Origin: Rubrivirga sp. SAORIC476
GTDB lineage: Bacteria > Bacteroidota > Rhodothermia > Rhodothermales > Rubricoccaceae
Length of the DNA stretch: 64,000 nucleotides
Direction: 5' to 3'
Assembly (NCBI RefSeq): GCF_002283555.1
Contig: NZ_MVOI01000007.1
Location: forward strand, 62,001 to 126,000
The number at the start of each line of letters is the position of its first letter. The stretch's first letter is position 1. Positions 1 through 9,629 of this stretch are shown piece after piece. A program made the translations under genes and the position numbers. The notes beneath the pieces were generated by a model. It was not told where the DNA came from, did not search any database, and worked only from the letters and a program-made list of their open reading frames with translations.

Positions 1-321
1 CTCGTCGGCGGCGTAGATGTAGGTCTCCACGTCTACGCTCCGCCGGGCCCCTCGGATGGACGCGACCATGGCGTCGTACAGGTCGTCGCCCTCGGTAAAG
101 AGCACGTAGTCGCTCGTGCCGCCCGTCGGCCAGGGCACACACTCGACCCCGGGGTGCCTCCCGCGCCGGGGCTCGGTATCGGTCGCCGCGCTCCGTGCGG
201 TCGTGGCCCCGCTGCGAGCGAGACGTGGCGCCCTCGCGTCGCCTTTGGGCGCGATGACCGCTGCCGACGGGGCGCGCATGCCATCGGCCGGCCGGTTGGA
301 AGAAGCAGGCGGGGTCTGCAT
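1..321 (-). CDS. Phospholipase D-superfamily protein (cardiolipin synthase-like), 3' part outside window
   Basis: Partial leftward gene that runs off the window edge; 107 codons are visible. The last residues read YVLFTEGDDLYDAMVASI and then ARRSVDVETYIYAADE, the opening block of phospholipase D-superfamily cardiolipin synthases, in which a hydrophobic strand and the V-x-x-E-T-Y-I signature precede the first HKD motif. Both HKD motifs would lie outside the window, so catalytic competence cannot be judged. The first 60 or so residues are low-complexity and variable. I chose the ATG at 321; an in-frame ATG at 279 is equally possible. It is the last gene of the leftward run and follows the MFS exporter after about 40 bp. 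Expected role is phospholipid head-group transfer or hydrolysis at the membrane. Confidence 0.6.
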   Translation of the reverse strand, partial: MQTPPASSNRPADGMRAPSAAVIAPKGDARAPRLARSGATTARSAATDTEPRRGRHPGVECVPWPTGGTSDYVLFTEGDDLYDAMVASIRGARRSVDVETYIYAADE

Positions 322-362
322 GAGGGCGCCTCGTGGAGGGCTGGCGGTGTCGGAGAGTGTCC

Positions 363-1634
363 TCATGAGCCGTCGTGCGGGGTGTCGAGACACACGGGAA
401 GGGGCGCGGCTCCTAGGGTGTGGCTCAGACCTACGGTCCCGGCGGCGACGGCCAGGGCGACCCCGCCGGCAGCGAGGAAGGGCAGGTCCACCTGCCAGGC
501 GAAGAGGAGGCTCCCCACGAGCGGGCCGAGGATCTGCCCCAGACCGCTGGCGGTGCCCAGCAGCCCGAGCCCGGTGCCCGCCTGCGAGCCGCTGCGGTCG
601 GCGGCGAGCGTGAGGAGGTTCGGTGTGACGAAGGCGACGCCGAGCGCCAGCAGGCTCACGGCCGCGAGCACGGCCGGGACGCGAGTGAGGGCGGGCAGCA
701 GGAGCAACCCCGTTCCGAGCATCGCGAAGCCCAGCGCGACCTGGACCCGGACCCGGACCCGGCCGCTCAGCCATCCGACGGCCCCGCCCTGGAACACGGC
801 CATCACCCCCCCGCACAGCGCGAAGGCGAGGCCGATCTCTCGTAGCCCGAAGCCGAGCACGCGGTCGGCGTAGAGCGCGAAGACGGCCTCGAAGAGCGTG
901 AGCGCGGCCTGGGCGACGAGCACGAGGGCGAGCACACCACCGAGCCGTCGGGCCAACAGTCCCCACCGCACCGGCACGCGGGCTACCTCTTCCGGCGCGG
1001 CGGCGCGCCTCGACGCCGGGAGCGACTGGCCTGGGAGGTAGCGGACCACCAGCGGTACCGCGGCCAGCGTCAGGCCCGCCGCCACGAAGAAGGGGACCGA
1101 GAACCCGTCGAAGACGAGGTGCCCCGGCGTGAGGGTCACGTGCCACGCGTCCCGCGCCAGGAGACCGCCGAGCGCGGGTCCAGCCACGAAGCCGAGGCTG
1201 ACGGCCGTCCCCAGCCACGCCATCGCCCGGCCCCGCTCCCCCTCCGGGACCGCGTCGGCGACGGCCGCGGTGGCGGCCACGACGAGCGCCGCCGCGAACG
1301 CGCCGCCGGCCAGGCGCGCCCCGTAGAGGAGCGGTAGCGAGGTCCCCAGCCCGAAGGCCACCTGCGAGAAGGCGACGCCGACGAGACCGAGCACCACGAG
1401 CGCCTTCCGACCGTGCCGGTCCGACCACCCTCCCCACAGCGGGGCCAGCACCAGCTGCGTCAGCGCGTAGGCACTCGTGAGCGCCCCCACGTGCAGGGCG
1501 ACCCGCTCTGGCGTCGCCGCCCGCCCGAGCGCGAGCCGCTCGACGAACGCCGGTAGCACCGGGAGCGTGAGGCCGAATCCGATCATGGCGAGGAAGAGGG
1601 CGAGGAAGAGGAGGAGCAGGGGGCGCGGCATCAC
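363..1634 (-). CDS. MFS efflux transporter
   Basis: Encodes 423 residues with about twelve hydrophobic segments, the usual size of a drug:proton antiporter of the major facilitator superfamily. The first helix (PLLLLFLALFLAMIGFGL) begins near the N-terminus, followed by L-P-V-L-P, typical of the TetA/Bcr type. The loop between helices 2 and 3 carries GGWSDRHGRK, matching superfamily motif A (G-x-x-x-D-R-x-G-R). A central cytoplasmic linker near residues 205-220 separates the two six-helix halves. It starts 4 bp after the CDF transporter stop, so the two are probably co-transcribed. The substrate cannot be read from sequence; neighbouring metal-resistance genes make toxic-compound export plausible. 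Confidence 0.88.
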   Translation of the reverse strand: MMPRPLLLLFLALFLAMIGFGLTLPVLPAFVERLALGRAATPERVALHVGALTSAYALTQLVLAPLWGGWSDRHGRKALVVLGLVGVAFSQVAFGLGTSLPLLYGARLAGGAFAAALVVAATAAVADAVPEGERGRAMAWLGTAVSLGFVAGPALGGLLARDAWHVTLTPGHLVFDGFSVPFFVAAGLTLAAVPLVVRYLPGQSLPASRRAAAPEEVARVPVRWGLLARRLGGVLALVLVAQAALTLFEAVFALYADRVLGFGLREIGLAFALCGGVMAVFQGGAVGWLSGRVRVRVQVALGFAMLGTGLLLLPALTRVPAVLAAVSLLALGVAFVTPNLLTLAADRSGSQAGTGLGLLGTASGLGQILGPLVGSLLFAWQVDLPFLAAGGVALAVAAGTVGLSHTLGAAPLPVCLDTPHDGS

Positions 1635-1638
1635 GGAG

Positions 1639-2679
1639 CTACCGCGGCGGACCGTGGAGGCCGTTCGAGGTCGGTTTGGTGGGGCCGATCACCACCGAGC
1701 TTGCGCCACGCTCGACCGTCCCCGGCGGCATCGCGGCCGAGGCCCCTGGCCCCGCCCACGTCGCGTCGATCGCGCGGGCCTCTTCCCGTTCGAGGCAGGT
1801 CGTCTCGACCTGGACCGTGGAGAAGTACACGTCGAAGTCGTCCCGGAGCAGCGCGAAGACGTGGCGCTGGAGCGCCTGCGCGTCGGTGCCCTCGTCGACG
1901 AGGACGTGGAGTGAGACGACGTCTTTGCCGGTCGTGAGCGCCCAGGCGTGGAGGTGGTGCGCCTCGCGCACGCCCGGCAGCGCCTCGACGGCGTCCTTCA
2001 CGGCCCCGAGGTCGAGGTCGTCGGGGACGGCCTGGAGCAGGATCCGCAGCGCGCCCCGGATGATCCCCCACGACGCCCACACGAGCACGACGCCGAAGCC
2101 CATCCCCAGGATCGGGTCGATGGCGAGGAAGCCCGTGAACCGGATGACGAGGGCGGCGACGATGATGAGGATGCTCCCCACGAACGTCTGCATCACGTGC
2201 CAGAAGGCCCCCTTCATGTTCAGGTTGCCCTTCTGCCGGGCGTAGAGCAGCCGGAGCGCGATGACCTCGGTGACGAGGCCGCCCGCCGCCGCCCACAGCA
2301 TCGGCCCGGTCTCGACCTCCATCGGGTCGCGCAGCCGCATCGCCCCCATCCAGAGCACGAGCGCGGCCATGCCGAGGAGGAAGAGCCCGTTGAAGAGCGC
2401 CCCGACGATCTCGGCGCGGACGAGCCCGTAGGAAGCCCGGTCCGTCGCCGGGCGCTCGGCGTAGCGGCCCGCGACGAGGGCGACGAGCACGCCGCCCACG
2501 GCCGAGAACGTGTGGAAGGCGTCGGAGGTGACGGACACGGAGCCGGTCCAGAGCCCGATGGCGAGCTCGACGACGAAGTAGACGCCGGTGAGGAGGCCGG
2601 AGATCTTGAGCGCACGGGCGTTCCCGGCCGTCGCGGGCGGGAGACCGTGGCCGCCGGAGGAGGCGCGGGTGGGCTTCAT
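1639..2679 (-). CDS. Cation diffusion facilitator family transporter with substituted metal-site residues
   Basis: Encodes 346 residues of the CDF (CzcD/ZnT) family, six-helix proton-coupled exporters of divalent metals. TGSVSVTSDAFHTFSAVGG near residues 45-63 is the helix-2 block, GNLNMKGAFWHVMQTFVGS near 152-170 is the helix-5 block, and a C-terminal ferredoxin-like domain starts near residue 225. Oddly, the aspartate of each H-x-x-x-D metal motif is missing: after H56 the position is A60, and after H161 it is T165. Known CDF members need these residues for zinc binding. The start at 2679 puts the family block at the right distance from the N-terminus, although the frame stays open upstream. 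The protein may have changed substrate or lost transport. Confidence 0.88.
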   Translation of the reverse strand: MKPTRASSGGHGLPPATAGNARALKISGLLTGVYFVVELAIGLWTGSVSVTSDAFHTFSAVGGVLVALVAGRYAERPATDRASYGLVRAEIVGALFNGLFLLGMAALVLWMGAMRLRDPMEVETGPMLWAAAGGLVTEVIALRLLYARQKGNLNMKGAFWHVMQTFVGSILIIVAALVIRFTGFLAIDPILGMGFGVVLVWASWGIIRGALRILLQAVPDDLDLGAVKDAVEALPGVREAHHLHAWALTTGKDVVSLHVLVDEGTDAQALQRHVFALLRDDFDVYFSTVQVETTCLEREEARAIDATWAGPGASAAMPPGTVERGASSVVIGPTKPTSNGLHGPPR

Positions 2680-2708
2680 GGAGGCGTTCCCAGGGTTCAC
2701 GGAGACGG

Positions 2709-3023
2709 TTAGCGCGACGGGTCGTAGAGGTCGCTCCGGGCCGCAACGGCCGACCCGGCCAGCGCCGCCGTCCCCCACCGCCGGTAGATCGCGTTGTAGA
2801 CGAGGGCGAACCCGCCGCCGAGATAGACCCCCCACAGGAAGCTCTCGGCGAGCCCCAGCAGGAAGCTGCCGAAGCCGATCCACTCGAACGCCGGGAGGAC
2901 GATCTCGAGGAACTGGTGCATGTGGACGCTCTCGGGCGTGACGAGCCCGTAGACGACGCAGAGGACGAAGCTGAGGGCCGCAAAGAGGGCTGCCGCCCAG
3001 GTGGTGAGGCGGAGGTTGAGCAT
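2709..3023 (-). CDS. Small inner-membrane protein, DUF5676-like
   Basis: Encodes 104 residues with three predicted membrane segments: AALFAALSFVLCVVYGLV, a middle segment around FEWIGFGSFLLGLAES, and FLWGVYLGGGFALVYNAIY. The pattern of a short helix, a loop with aromatic and acidic residues, and a C-terminal W-G-x-x-x-G-G-x-x-x-x-x-Y-N resembles DUF5676 proteins, which are often found in bacterial metal-resistance islands. Biochemical function is unknown. It lies between the DUF2933-like gene and the CDF transporter in the same orientation, with 30 bp to the latter, so it is likely part of the same transcript. Family assignment is from memory of the pattern only. Confidence 0.6.
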   Translation of the reverse strand: MLNLRLTTWAAALFAALSFVLCVVYGLVTPESVHMHQFLEIVLPAFEWIGFGSFLLGLAESFLWGVYLGGGFALVYNAIYRRWGTAALAGSAVAARSDLYDPSR

Positions 3024-3055
3024 GACGGTCTCGGTAGGGTGAACGGAGGGGCAGA

Positions 3056-3214
3056 TCAGTGCCTGTGCCCGGCTGGCTCGTCGGGCGGCGGCGGGATGCT
3101 GTCGTGTCCGCCGTGGCTGTGGCCGCCGTGACCGTGGCCGTGGCCGAACAGGTGCATCGCGATGAAGGCGATGAGCAGAAACACGAAGAACCAGTTTTCA
3201 GCGAGCCAGCCCAT
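3056..3214 (-). CDS. Short histidine-rich membrane protein, DUF2933-like
   Basis: Encodes 52 residues. The N-terminus MGWLAENWFFVFLLIAFIAM forms one membrane helix, followed by a histidine/glycine tail (HLFGHGHGHGGHSHGGHDS) and a proline-rich end. This is the layout of DUF2933 proteins, short membrane anchors with a His-rich tail in copper and heavy-metal clusters. The tail is a plausible metal-binding segment facing either side of the membrane. Its start overlaps the 3' end of the patatin gene by 17 bp, indicating coupled translation. Reading frame and composition support a real gene despite the length. Confidence 0.65.
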   Translation of the reverse strand: MGWLAENWFFVFLLIAFIAMHLFGHGHGHGGHSHGGHDSIPPPPDEPAGHRH

Positions 3215-4148
3215 GACGGGGTACCAGGTGATGCGTGGAGGATGTGTCCTCGGGGAGCGGCGGGGCCTCCGGGTCCAGGAGCGCCGCGAGAACCGTGCGG
3301 TGGTCCCGGACCACGCGGACCCCGGCCGCGACGCACTCGCGCCGGGCCGCGAAGTCGAGCGTGTCGATGGCGCGACGGAAGGCGGGCCGGAGGACGAGGT
3401 CGGCCTGCTGGAACCCGGCGTCGGCGTGGCTCAGGTTGCAGACCTCGGTGGCGCGGCGGAGGGCCTGGAGGCCGTTGCGGACCTCGGCTGTGGCGAGGGC
3501 CTGGGCGGGGTTGACGGCGACGACCACCGGCGGCCCCATCTCCCGGGCGACGCCTACGGGGGCGAGGTCGGCGTAGGCCCCGTCGGCGAGGAGGAGCCCG
3601 TCGCGTTCGAGCGGGGGGAGCACGCCGGCCAGGGCGACGCTGGCGTAGACGGCCTCGGCCGCGTCGCCGGTGCGGATCACGTGGCGGCGCCCGCCGCGGA
3701 GGTCGGTGGTCGAGACGGCCACGGGCAGGCGGGCGTCCTCCAGGTTCCGACCCTGCGTGAGCGTGCGGAGCGCGCGGAGCCCCGCCTCGCGGGCGGGCAC
3801 GCCGATGCCCCACCCCGTCAGGAGCCGGTAGGCGAACCGGGCGCCGAGCCGCCGAGCCCGGAGCCTGAGGCGGAGCGAGTCCCGCTGCTGCTCGGCCGTG
3901 GGCATGGGTGCCGGGAACGCCCGCGTGTCCATCGCCAGGAGCGCCGGGTACCAGTCCTCGCGGAGGCCGTAGCCCACGCTGACGGCGGCCCCCATCGAGA
4001 CGCCGACGAGCGCGGACGGGCGGTAGCCGTCGGCTTCGAGCGCGCGGAGCACGCCGACGTGGGCGAACCCACGCGCCCCGCCGCCGGCCAGCACGAGCGT
4101 GAAGGGCCGGTGGGCAGAGCCGGTGGGAGGGGTCGCGGCGGCGGGCAT
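3198..4148 (-). CDS. Patatin-like phospholipase (RssA type)
   Basis: Encodes 316 residues of the patatin fold. The oxyanion-hole loop GGGARG is at about residues 22-27, the nucleophile elbow G-V-S-M-G has Ser51, and the second member of the Ser-Asp dyad is in LLADGAYADL near residue 188. These are the complete catalytic signatures of bacterial patatin/RssA acyl hydrolases, which cleave phospholipid or lipid esters. There is no signal peptide, so it acts from the cytoplasm. It sits between an M50 membrane protease and a DUF2933-like protein in the leftward run. Patatin-like genes are recurrent neighbours of DUF2933 proteins in metal-resistance islands, suggesting membrane repair under metal stress (inference). 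Confidence 0.85.
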   Translation of the reverse strand: MPAAATPPTGSAHRPFTLVLAGGGARGFAHVGVLRALEADGYRPSALVGVSMGAAVSVGYGLREDWYPALLAMDTRAFPAPMPTAEQQRDSLRLRLRARRLGARFAYRLLTGWGIGVPAREAGLRALRTLTQGRNLEDARLPVAVSTTDLRGGRRHVIRTGDAAEAVYASVALAGVLPPLERDGLLLADGAYADLAPVGVAREMGPPVVVAVNPAQALATAEVRNGLQALRRATEVCNLSHADAGFQQADLVLRPAFRRAIDTLDFAARRECVAAGVRVVRDHRTVLAALLDPEAPPLPEDTSSTHHLVPRHGLAR

Positions 4149-4160
4149 CGAGGGGCGCGG

Positions 4161-5537
4161 CTAGAGGTAGGGGCTGTGGATGCCGAAGGCGTCGTAGAGC
4201 GCGTGCGGCACGGGCAGGAGGATCAGGAGGAGGACCGCGAAGGCGACCGCCCCCAGCGCCACGCGCCCGGGGCCGACGCGGCTCACGTCGTTGAGCGGGG
4301 GCACGTCCGTGGTCCCGGCGACGAGGACGATGAGGAGCGCCCACACCAGGAGCCCGCTCCAGACGAAGAGCCCGAGCACGACGAGCGCCCCCAGTGCGGC
4401 GAGGCCCACGACCCGGGCCATCCGGTGGCCGAGGAGGGCGTGGACGAGGTGCCCCCCGTCGAGCTGGCCCACCGGGATGAGGTTGAGGGCCGTGACGAGC
4501 AGGCCCAGCCACCCGGCGAACGCGACCGGGTGGAGCACGAGCCGGTGCCCCTCCAGGACGGCCCCGCCGAGCGCCGCCTTCGCGAGGACGGCGAAGAGCA
4601 CCGACGAGCCCACGTCGGCCCCACCCATCATCATGCCCGGTGCCGCCGGTCCCGTCACGACGGTCGAGTCTTGGAGCCCGATGAGGAGCGCCGGTATGGC
4701 GATCACGAGGCCCGCCAGCGGTCCGGCCACCGCCACGTCGAACATCTGCCGGCGGTCGGCGGCGAGCGACTTCATTTTGATGAAGGCCCCGAACGTCCCC
4801 AGTGCGAACGGGATGGGGATGAAGTACGGGAGCGAGACGGCGATGCCGTGGCGCCGCGCGGTGACGTAGTGCCCGAGCTCGTGCGCGCCCAGGATGAGGA
4901 GGAGCGCCAGGGCGTAGGGCAGCCCTTCAGCGAACCGGCCGGGCTCGGCGAGGAGGTCGACACCCCGGTGCGCGGCCCCGGCCCACGTCGTCGTCGCCAG
5001 CGTCGCGAGCAGGAGGACGAGGTTGAGCCACGCCCAGCCTCGTCGTTGGACGGGTGACGGGAGCGCCGCGGCTGGCGCCAGCACGAGGCGGGGGCGGCCT
5101 TCGCCGGTCTCCTGCAGGAGCGGCGTGAGCGCGCTGCCCTCGAAGCGACGGCCGAGCTCGGCGAAGGCTGCGTCCGGCTCCATCAGGAGGGTCCCTTCGA
5201 TGACGTAGTGGTCCTCCAGCCGGTACTGCGCGAGCGGGTAGATGACGTCGACCGTCCGGAGGATGAGGTCTTCAGGCACCCCCCGCTCTGACCCCCGCCC
5301 CTCTTGCACCACCTCGACGGAGGCGTGCGGCCCCACCCCGGTCCCTGGAGGCTCACGCGAGACGAATAGCATGACGGCGAAGCACAGGGCGAGCGCCCCG
5401 AGCACGAGCCACGCGGGGACGGCCACGGCGCTCGTGAGGACGAGCGCCAGGAGGACGAAGGGGAGCAGGCACAGCACGACCATCAGGAGGGCGTGGCCTC
5501 GAGCGGGTGGGCGCTTCTGCGGGTACGGATGCGACAT
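4161..5537 (-). CDS. Site-2-type membrane metalloprotease, peptidase M50 family
   Basis: Encodes 458 residues with several membrane helices. The zinc motif H-E-L-G-H lies in LLILGAHELGHYVTARRHG near residue 215, and the third ligand is in NLIPVGQLDGGHL near residue 360; together these define the M50 site-2 protease core. Two N-terminal helices and a soluble region of about 120 residues precede the core; no PDZ domain is recognisable. Family members cleave membrane-embedded helices, often of anti-sigma factors or signalling proteins. An ECF sigma factor heads this gene run at 14.3 kb, but no obvious anti-sigma factor is present, so the substrate is unknown. It is 10 bp downstream of the LOG-family gene. 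Confidence 0.87.
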   Translation of the reverse strand: MSHPYPQKRPPARGHALLMVVLCLLPFVLLALVLTSAVAVPAWLVLGALALCFAVMLFVSREPPGTGVGPHASVEVVQEGRGSERGVPEDLILRTVDVIYPLAQYRLEDHYVIEGTLLMEPDAAFAELGRRFEGSALTPLLQETGEGRPRLVLAPAAALPSPVQRRGWAWLNLVLLLATLATTTWAGAAHRGVDLLAEPGRFAEGLPYALALLLILGAHELGHYVTARRHGIAVSLPYFIPIPFALGTFGAFIKMKSLAADRRQMFDVAVAGPLAGLVIAIPALLIGLQDSTVVTGPAAPGMMMGGADVGSSVLFAVLAKAALGGAVLEGHRLVLHPVAFAGWLGLLVTALNLIPVGQLDGGHLVHALLGHRMARVVGLAALGALVVLGLFVWSGLLVWALLIVLVAGTTDVPPLNDVSRVGPGRVALGAVAFAVLLLILLPVPHALYDAFGIHSPYL

Positions 5538-5547
5538 GAGAACGGCG

Positions 5548-6213
5548 TCAGCGGTCCGACGGCTGGAGTCCGGCGGCGGCGGCGGCCGTCTCGGCCTGGG
5601 CGAGGTAGCGCTCCAGGAGCCGGTCCACGAGGCCGTCCGGGTCGTCGTCGTAGAGGACCTCGGCGCCGGTGGCCTTGAACAGGGTGTCCTCGAGGGCCGG
5701 GAGGACGTCGGTGATGCCCCCGGTCCCGGCGAGCACCCCGATCAGCTTGCCCTCCTCGTAGGCGATGGCGAACTCGCCGAGCGTGCCCGACCGGCCCCCG
5801 ACCACGACGACGACGTCGCTGCTGTGGATGTTGACGAGCTCGCGGCCCATGAGCCCGAGCCCGGTGTAGATGAGGACGCCGTACTCGCGGAAGGGCGACG
5901 CGAACGTCTCGACGTGCTCGCGGAGCGACGTGGCCGGCGAGATCCCGACGACGTGGCCGCCCGCCTTGTAAGCCCCGAGCACGGCCTCGTGGGGCAACCC
6001 TGGACAGGCCCCGGTGAGCAGGCAGCACCCGCGCTCGGCGAGGGCGCGGCCCAGCGCCCGGCACTGGGCGGCGACCTCGGGGTCCTGCGCCTCGGCCGCC
6101 GAGCCCATGACCCCGACCCGGATCTGGACGCCCGTGGTCGGGTCGCGTGCCACGGCCGAGCCGCTGGTGGCGGGGTTCGGGGGAGCGGGCGGGCGGGGGG
6201 CGAGCGGGTTCAT
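5548..6213 (-). CDS. LOG/TIGR00725-type Rossmann-fold protein
   Basis: Encodes 221 residues. After a Pro/Ala-rich 30-residue leader comes VGVMGSAAEAQDPEVAAQ and later VVVVGGRSGTLGEFAIAY, the nucleotide-binding signature (G-G-x-x-G-T-x-x-E) of the SLOG/LOG Rossmann superfamily. Some relatives are cytokinin-type nucleotide 5'-monophosphate phosphoribohydrolases and many are uncharacterised. Motif spacing fits the TIGR00725 branch better than plant-type LOG enzymes. The chosen ATG at 6213 overlaps the stop of the upstream FAD oxidoreductase by 4 bp, indicating translational coupling. A nucleotide-derived ligand or substrate is likely, but the reaction cannot be stated. Confidence 0.75.
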   Translation of the reverse strand: MNPLAPRPPAPPNPATSGSAVARDPTTGVQIRVGVMGSAAEAQDPEVAAQCRALGRALAERGCCLLTGACPGLPHEAVLGAYKAGGHVVGISPATSLREHVETFASPFREYGVLIYTGLGLMGRELVNIHSSDVVVVVGGRSGTLGEFAIAYEEGKLIGVLAGTGGITDVLPALEDTLFKATGAEVLYDDDPDGLVDRLLERYLAQAETAAAAAGLQPSDR

Positions 6214-7364
6214 AGCGAAAGCGAAGTCGGGACGGCCTCGGGACCGTGCTCGCACCAGAGGCACCGGCAGTCCTCGCCGTGGCAGGCCGGCTCGGGGAGC
6301 GGCGGGTGCGGGCCAAAGCGCGCGAGCTCGTGGAGCACGGCCGTCGTCCGGGTGGGTTGGTAGAGCCGCCGGAGGGCGGCCATGGCGTTGCCGGAGGCGG
6401 CCCGGCGCAGGACCTCCTCGTAGCGCTCGGGGGGGAGCTGGCCGAGGAGCACGCGGTTGGCGAGCGCGACCTCGAGGCCTGGCACGAGGAGCTCGCGGCA
6501 CAGGGCGTCGTAGTCCTCGCCCATCGTGATGGCACGGGCGGCCAGCACGCCCGACAGGAGGGCCTGGCGCAGGCCGAGACCCCAGAGAGCGTCCTGGAAC
6601 CCGGCCCGCTCGCCCACGAAGCGGAGCCGTCCGCTTCGCGAGTACGGTGGGGCCACGCTGAAGCTGACGACGCCCCCGCTCCGCCGGGGCGAGCGGACGT
6701 CGCACCCCGTCACCTCGCCGACGGCGTCGAGGGCTCGGTCGACGTACGTGCCCGGTTTGCACGCCTGAGCGGCCGGGTCGAAGAGCCACACCGAGAGGGC
6801 GGCCCGGCCGTCGCGGACGAGGAGCGAGGCGTAGCCCCCCGGGGCGAGGTGCTCGTCGATGAAGCCGACGACGGCGTCGGGGTGGTCGGTCTCGAAGGCG
6901 ACCCGCTCGACGCGGGCGTCGGCCCCGCGGGGGCCGGTGGCCACGACGACGTGGCGCGCGTCGCTGTGGTCGACGCGCTGGCCGAAGCGGAACTCGGCCC
7001 CGGCCGCGAGCGCCAAGTCCCTCAGGCTCCGGTCGAGCGCGCCCGCACGGTGCCCCCGCTCAACGAGGTAGGCGAGCGGGCGGGAACCGGAGACGGTGTG
7101 GGGCTGGCGGTCCGGGCCGTAGACCGTGGCCTCGCGGACGGGCTCGAACCGGACGTCGTGCGTGACGCCGAACCCGGCGAGGGCTGTGGCGGCGTCCTCC
7201 TCAGACGACCAGTTCTCCAGCACCTGGAGCTCGCCGTCGAACCGGCCGCCGACGTCGGCGGCCTGCTCGAACACGACGGGGCGGAGGCCCACCCGGGCGA
7301 GGTAGAGCGCGGCGGCCAGCCCGGCCGGTCCGGCCCCGATAACGTGGACGGTGGGGAGCGGCAT
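6210..7364 (-). CDS. FAD-dependent oxidoreductase with C-terminal cysteine cluster
   Basis: Encodes 384 residues. The N-terminus VHVIGAGPAGLAAALYLARVG is a textbook dinucleotide-binding G-x-G-x-x-G fold followed by an acidic residue at the end of strand 2 (VVFEQAADVGGRF), which binds FAD. Layout and length resemble geranylgeranyl-reductase/monooxygenase-like flavoproteins. The C-terminus carries an unusual cysteine group, CHGEDCRCLWCEH, which could bind a metal or form a redox centre. It begins 2 bp before the CopB-type ATPase stop region and overlaps the LOG gene by 4 bp. The substrate is unknown; its position beside the copper ATPase may be functional or historical. Confidence 0.75.
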   Translation of the reverse strand: MPLPTVHVIGAGPAGLAAALYLARVGLRPVVFEQAADVGGRFDGELQVLENWSSEEDAATALAGFGVTHDVRFEPVREATVYGPDRQPHTVSGSRPLAYLVERGHRAGALDRSLRDLALAAGAEFRFGQRVDHSDARHVVVATGPRGADARVERVAFETDHPDAVVGFIDEHLAPGGYASLLVRDGRAALSVWLFDPAAQACKPGTYVDRALDAVGEVTGCDVRSPRRSGGVVSFSVAPPYSRSGRLRFVGERAGFQDALWGLGLRQALLSGVLAARAITMGEDYDALCRELLVPGLEVALANRVLLGQLPPERYEEVLRRAASGNAMAALRRLYQPTRTTAVLHELARFGPHPPLPEPACHGEDCRCLWCEHGPEAVPTSLSL

Positions 7365-7365
7365 G

Positions 7366-9570
<2,205 letters not shown>

Positions 9571-9629
9571 GGGAGGCGGGGGTCGGGTGAGGGGCGGGGG
9601 CTCTCTGAACGGGGGGGATACGCGAGGGG

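Noticed and set aside
1639-4512. Very long leftward open frame of about 957 codons
   Set aside because: Only the part after the Met at 2679 is a protein family (CDF). Upstream, the frame runs antisense to or across the patatin, DUF2933-like and DUF5676-like genes and is Arg/Pro/Gly-rich, an artefact of high G+C.
3162-5057. 631-codon plus-strand open frame
   Set aside because: It is fully antisense to the patatin and M50 genes, has repetitive E/G/V/R composition and no family similarity.
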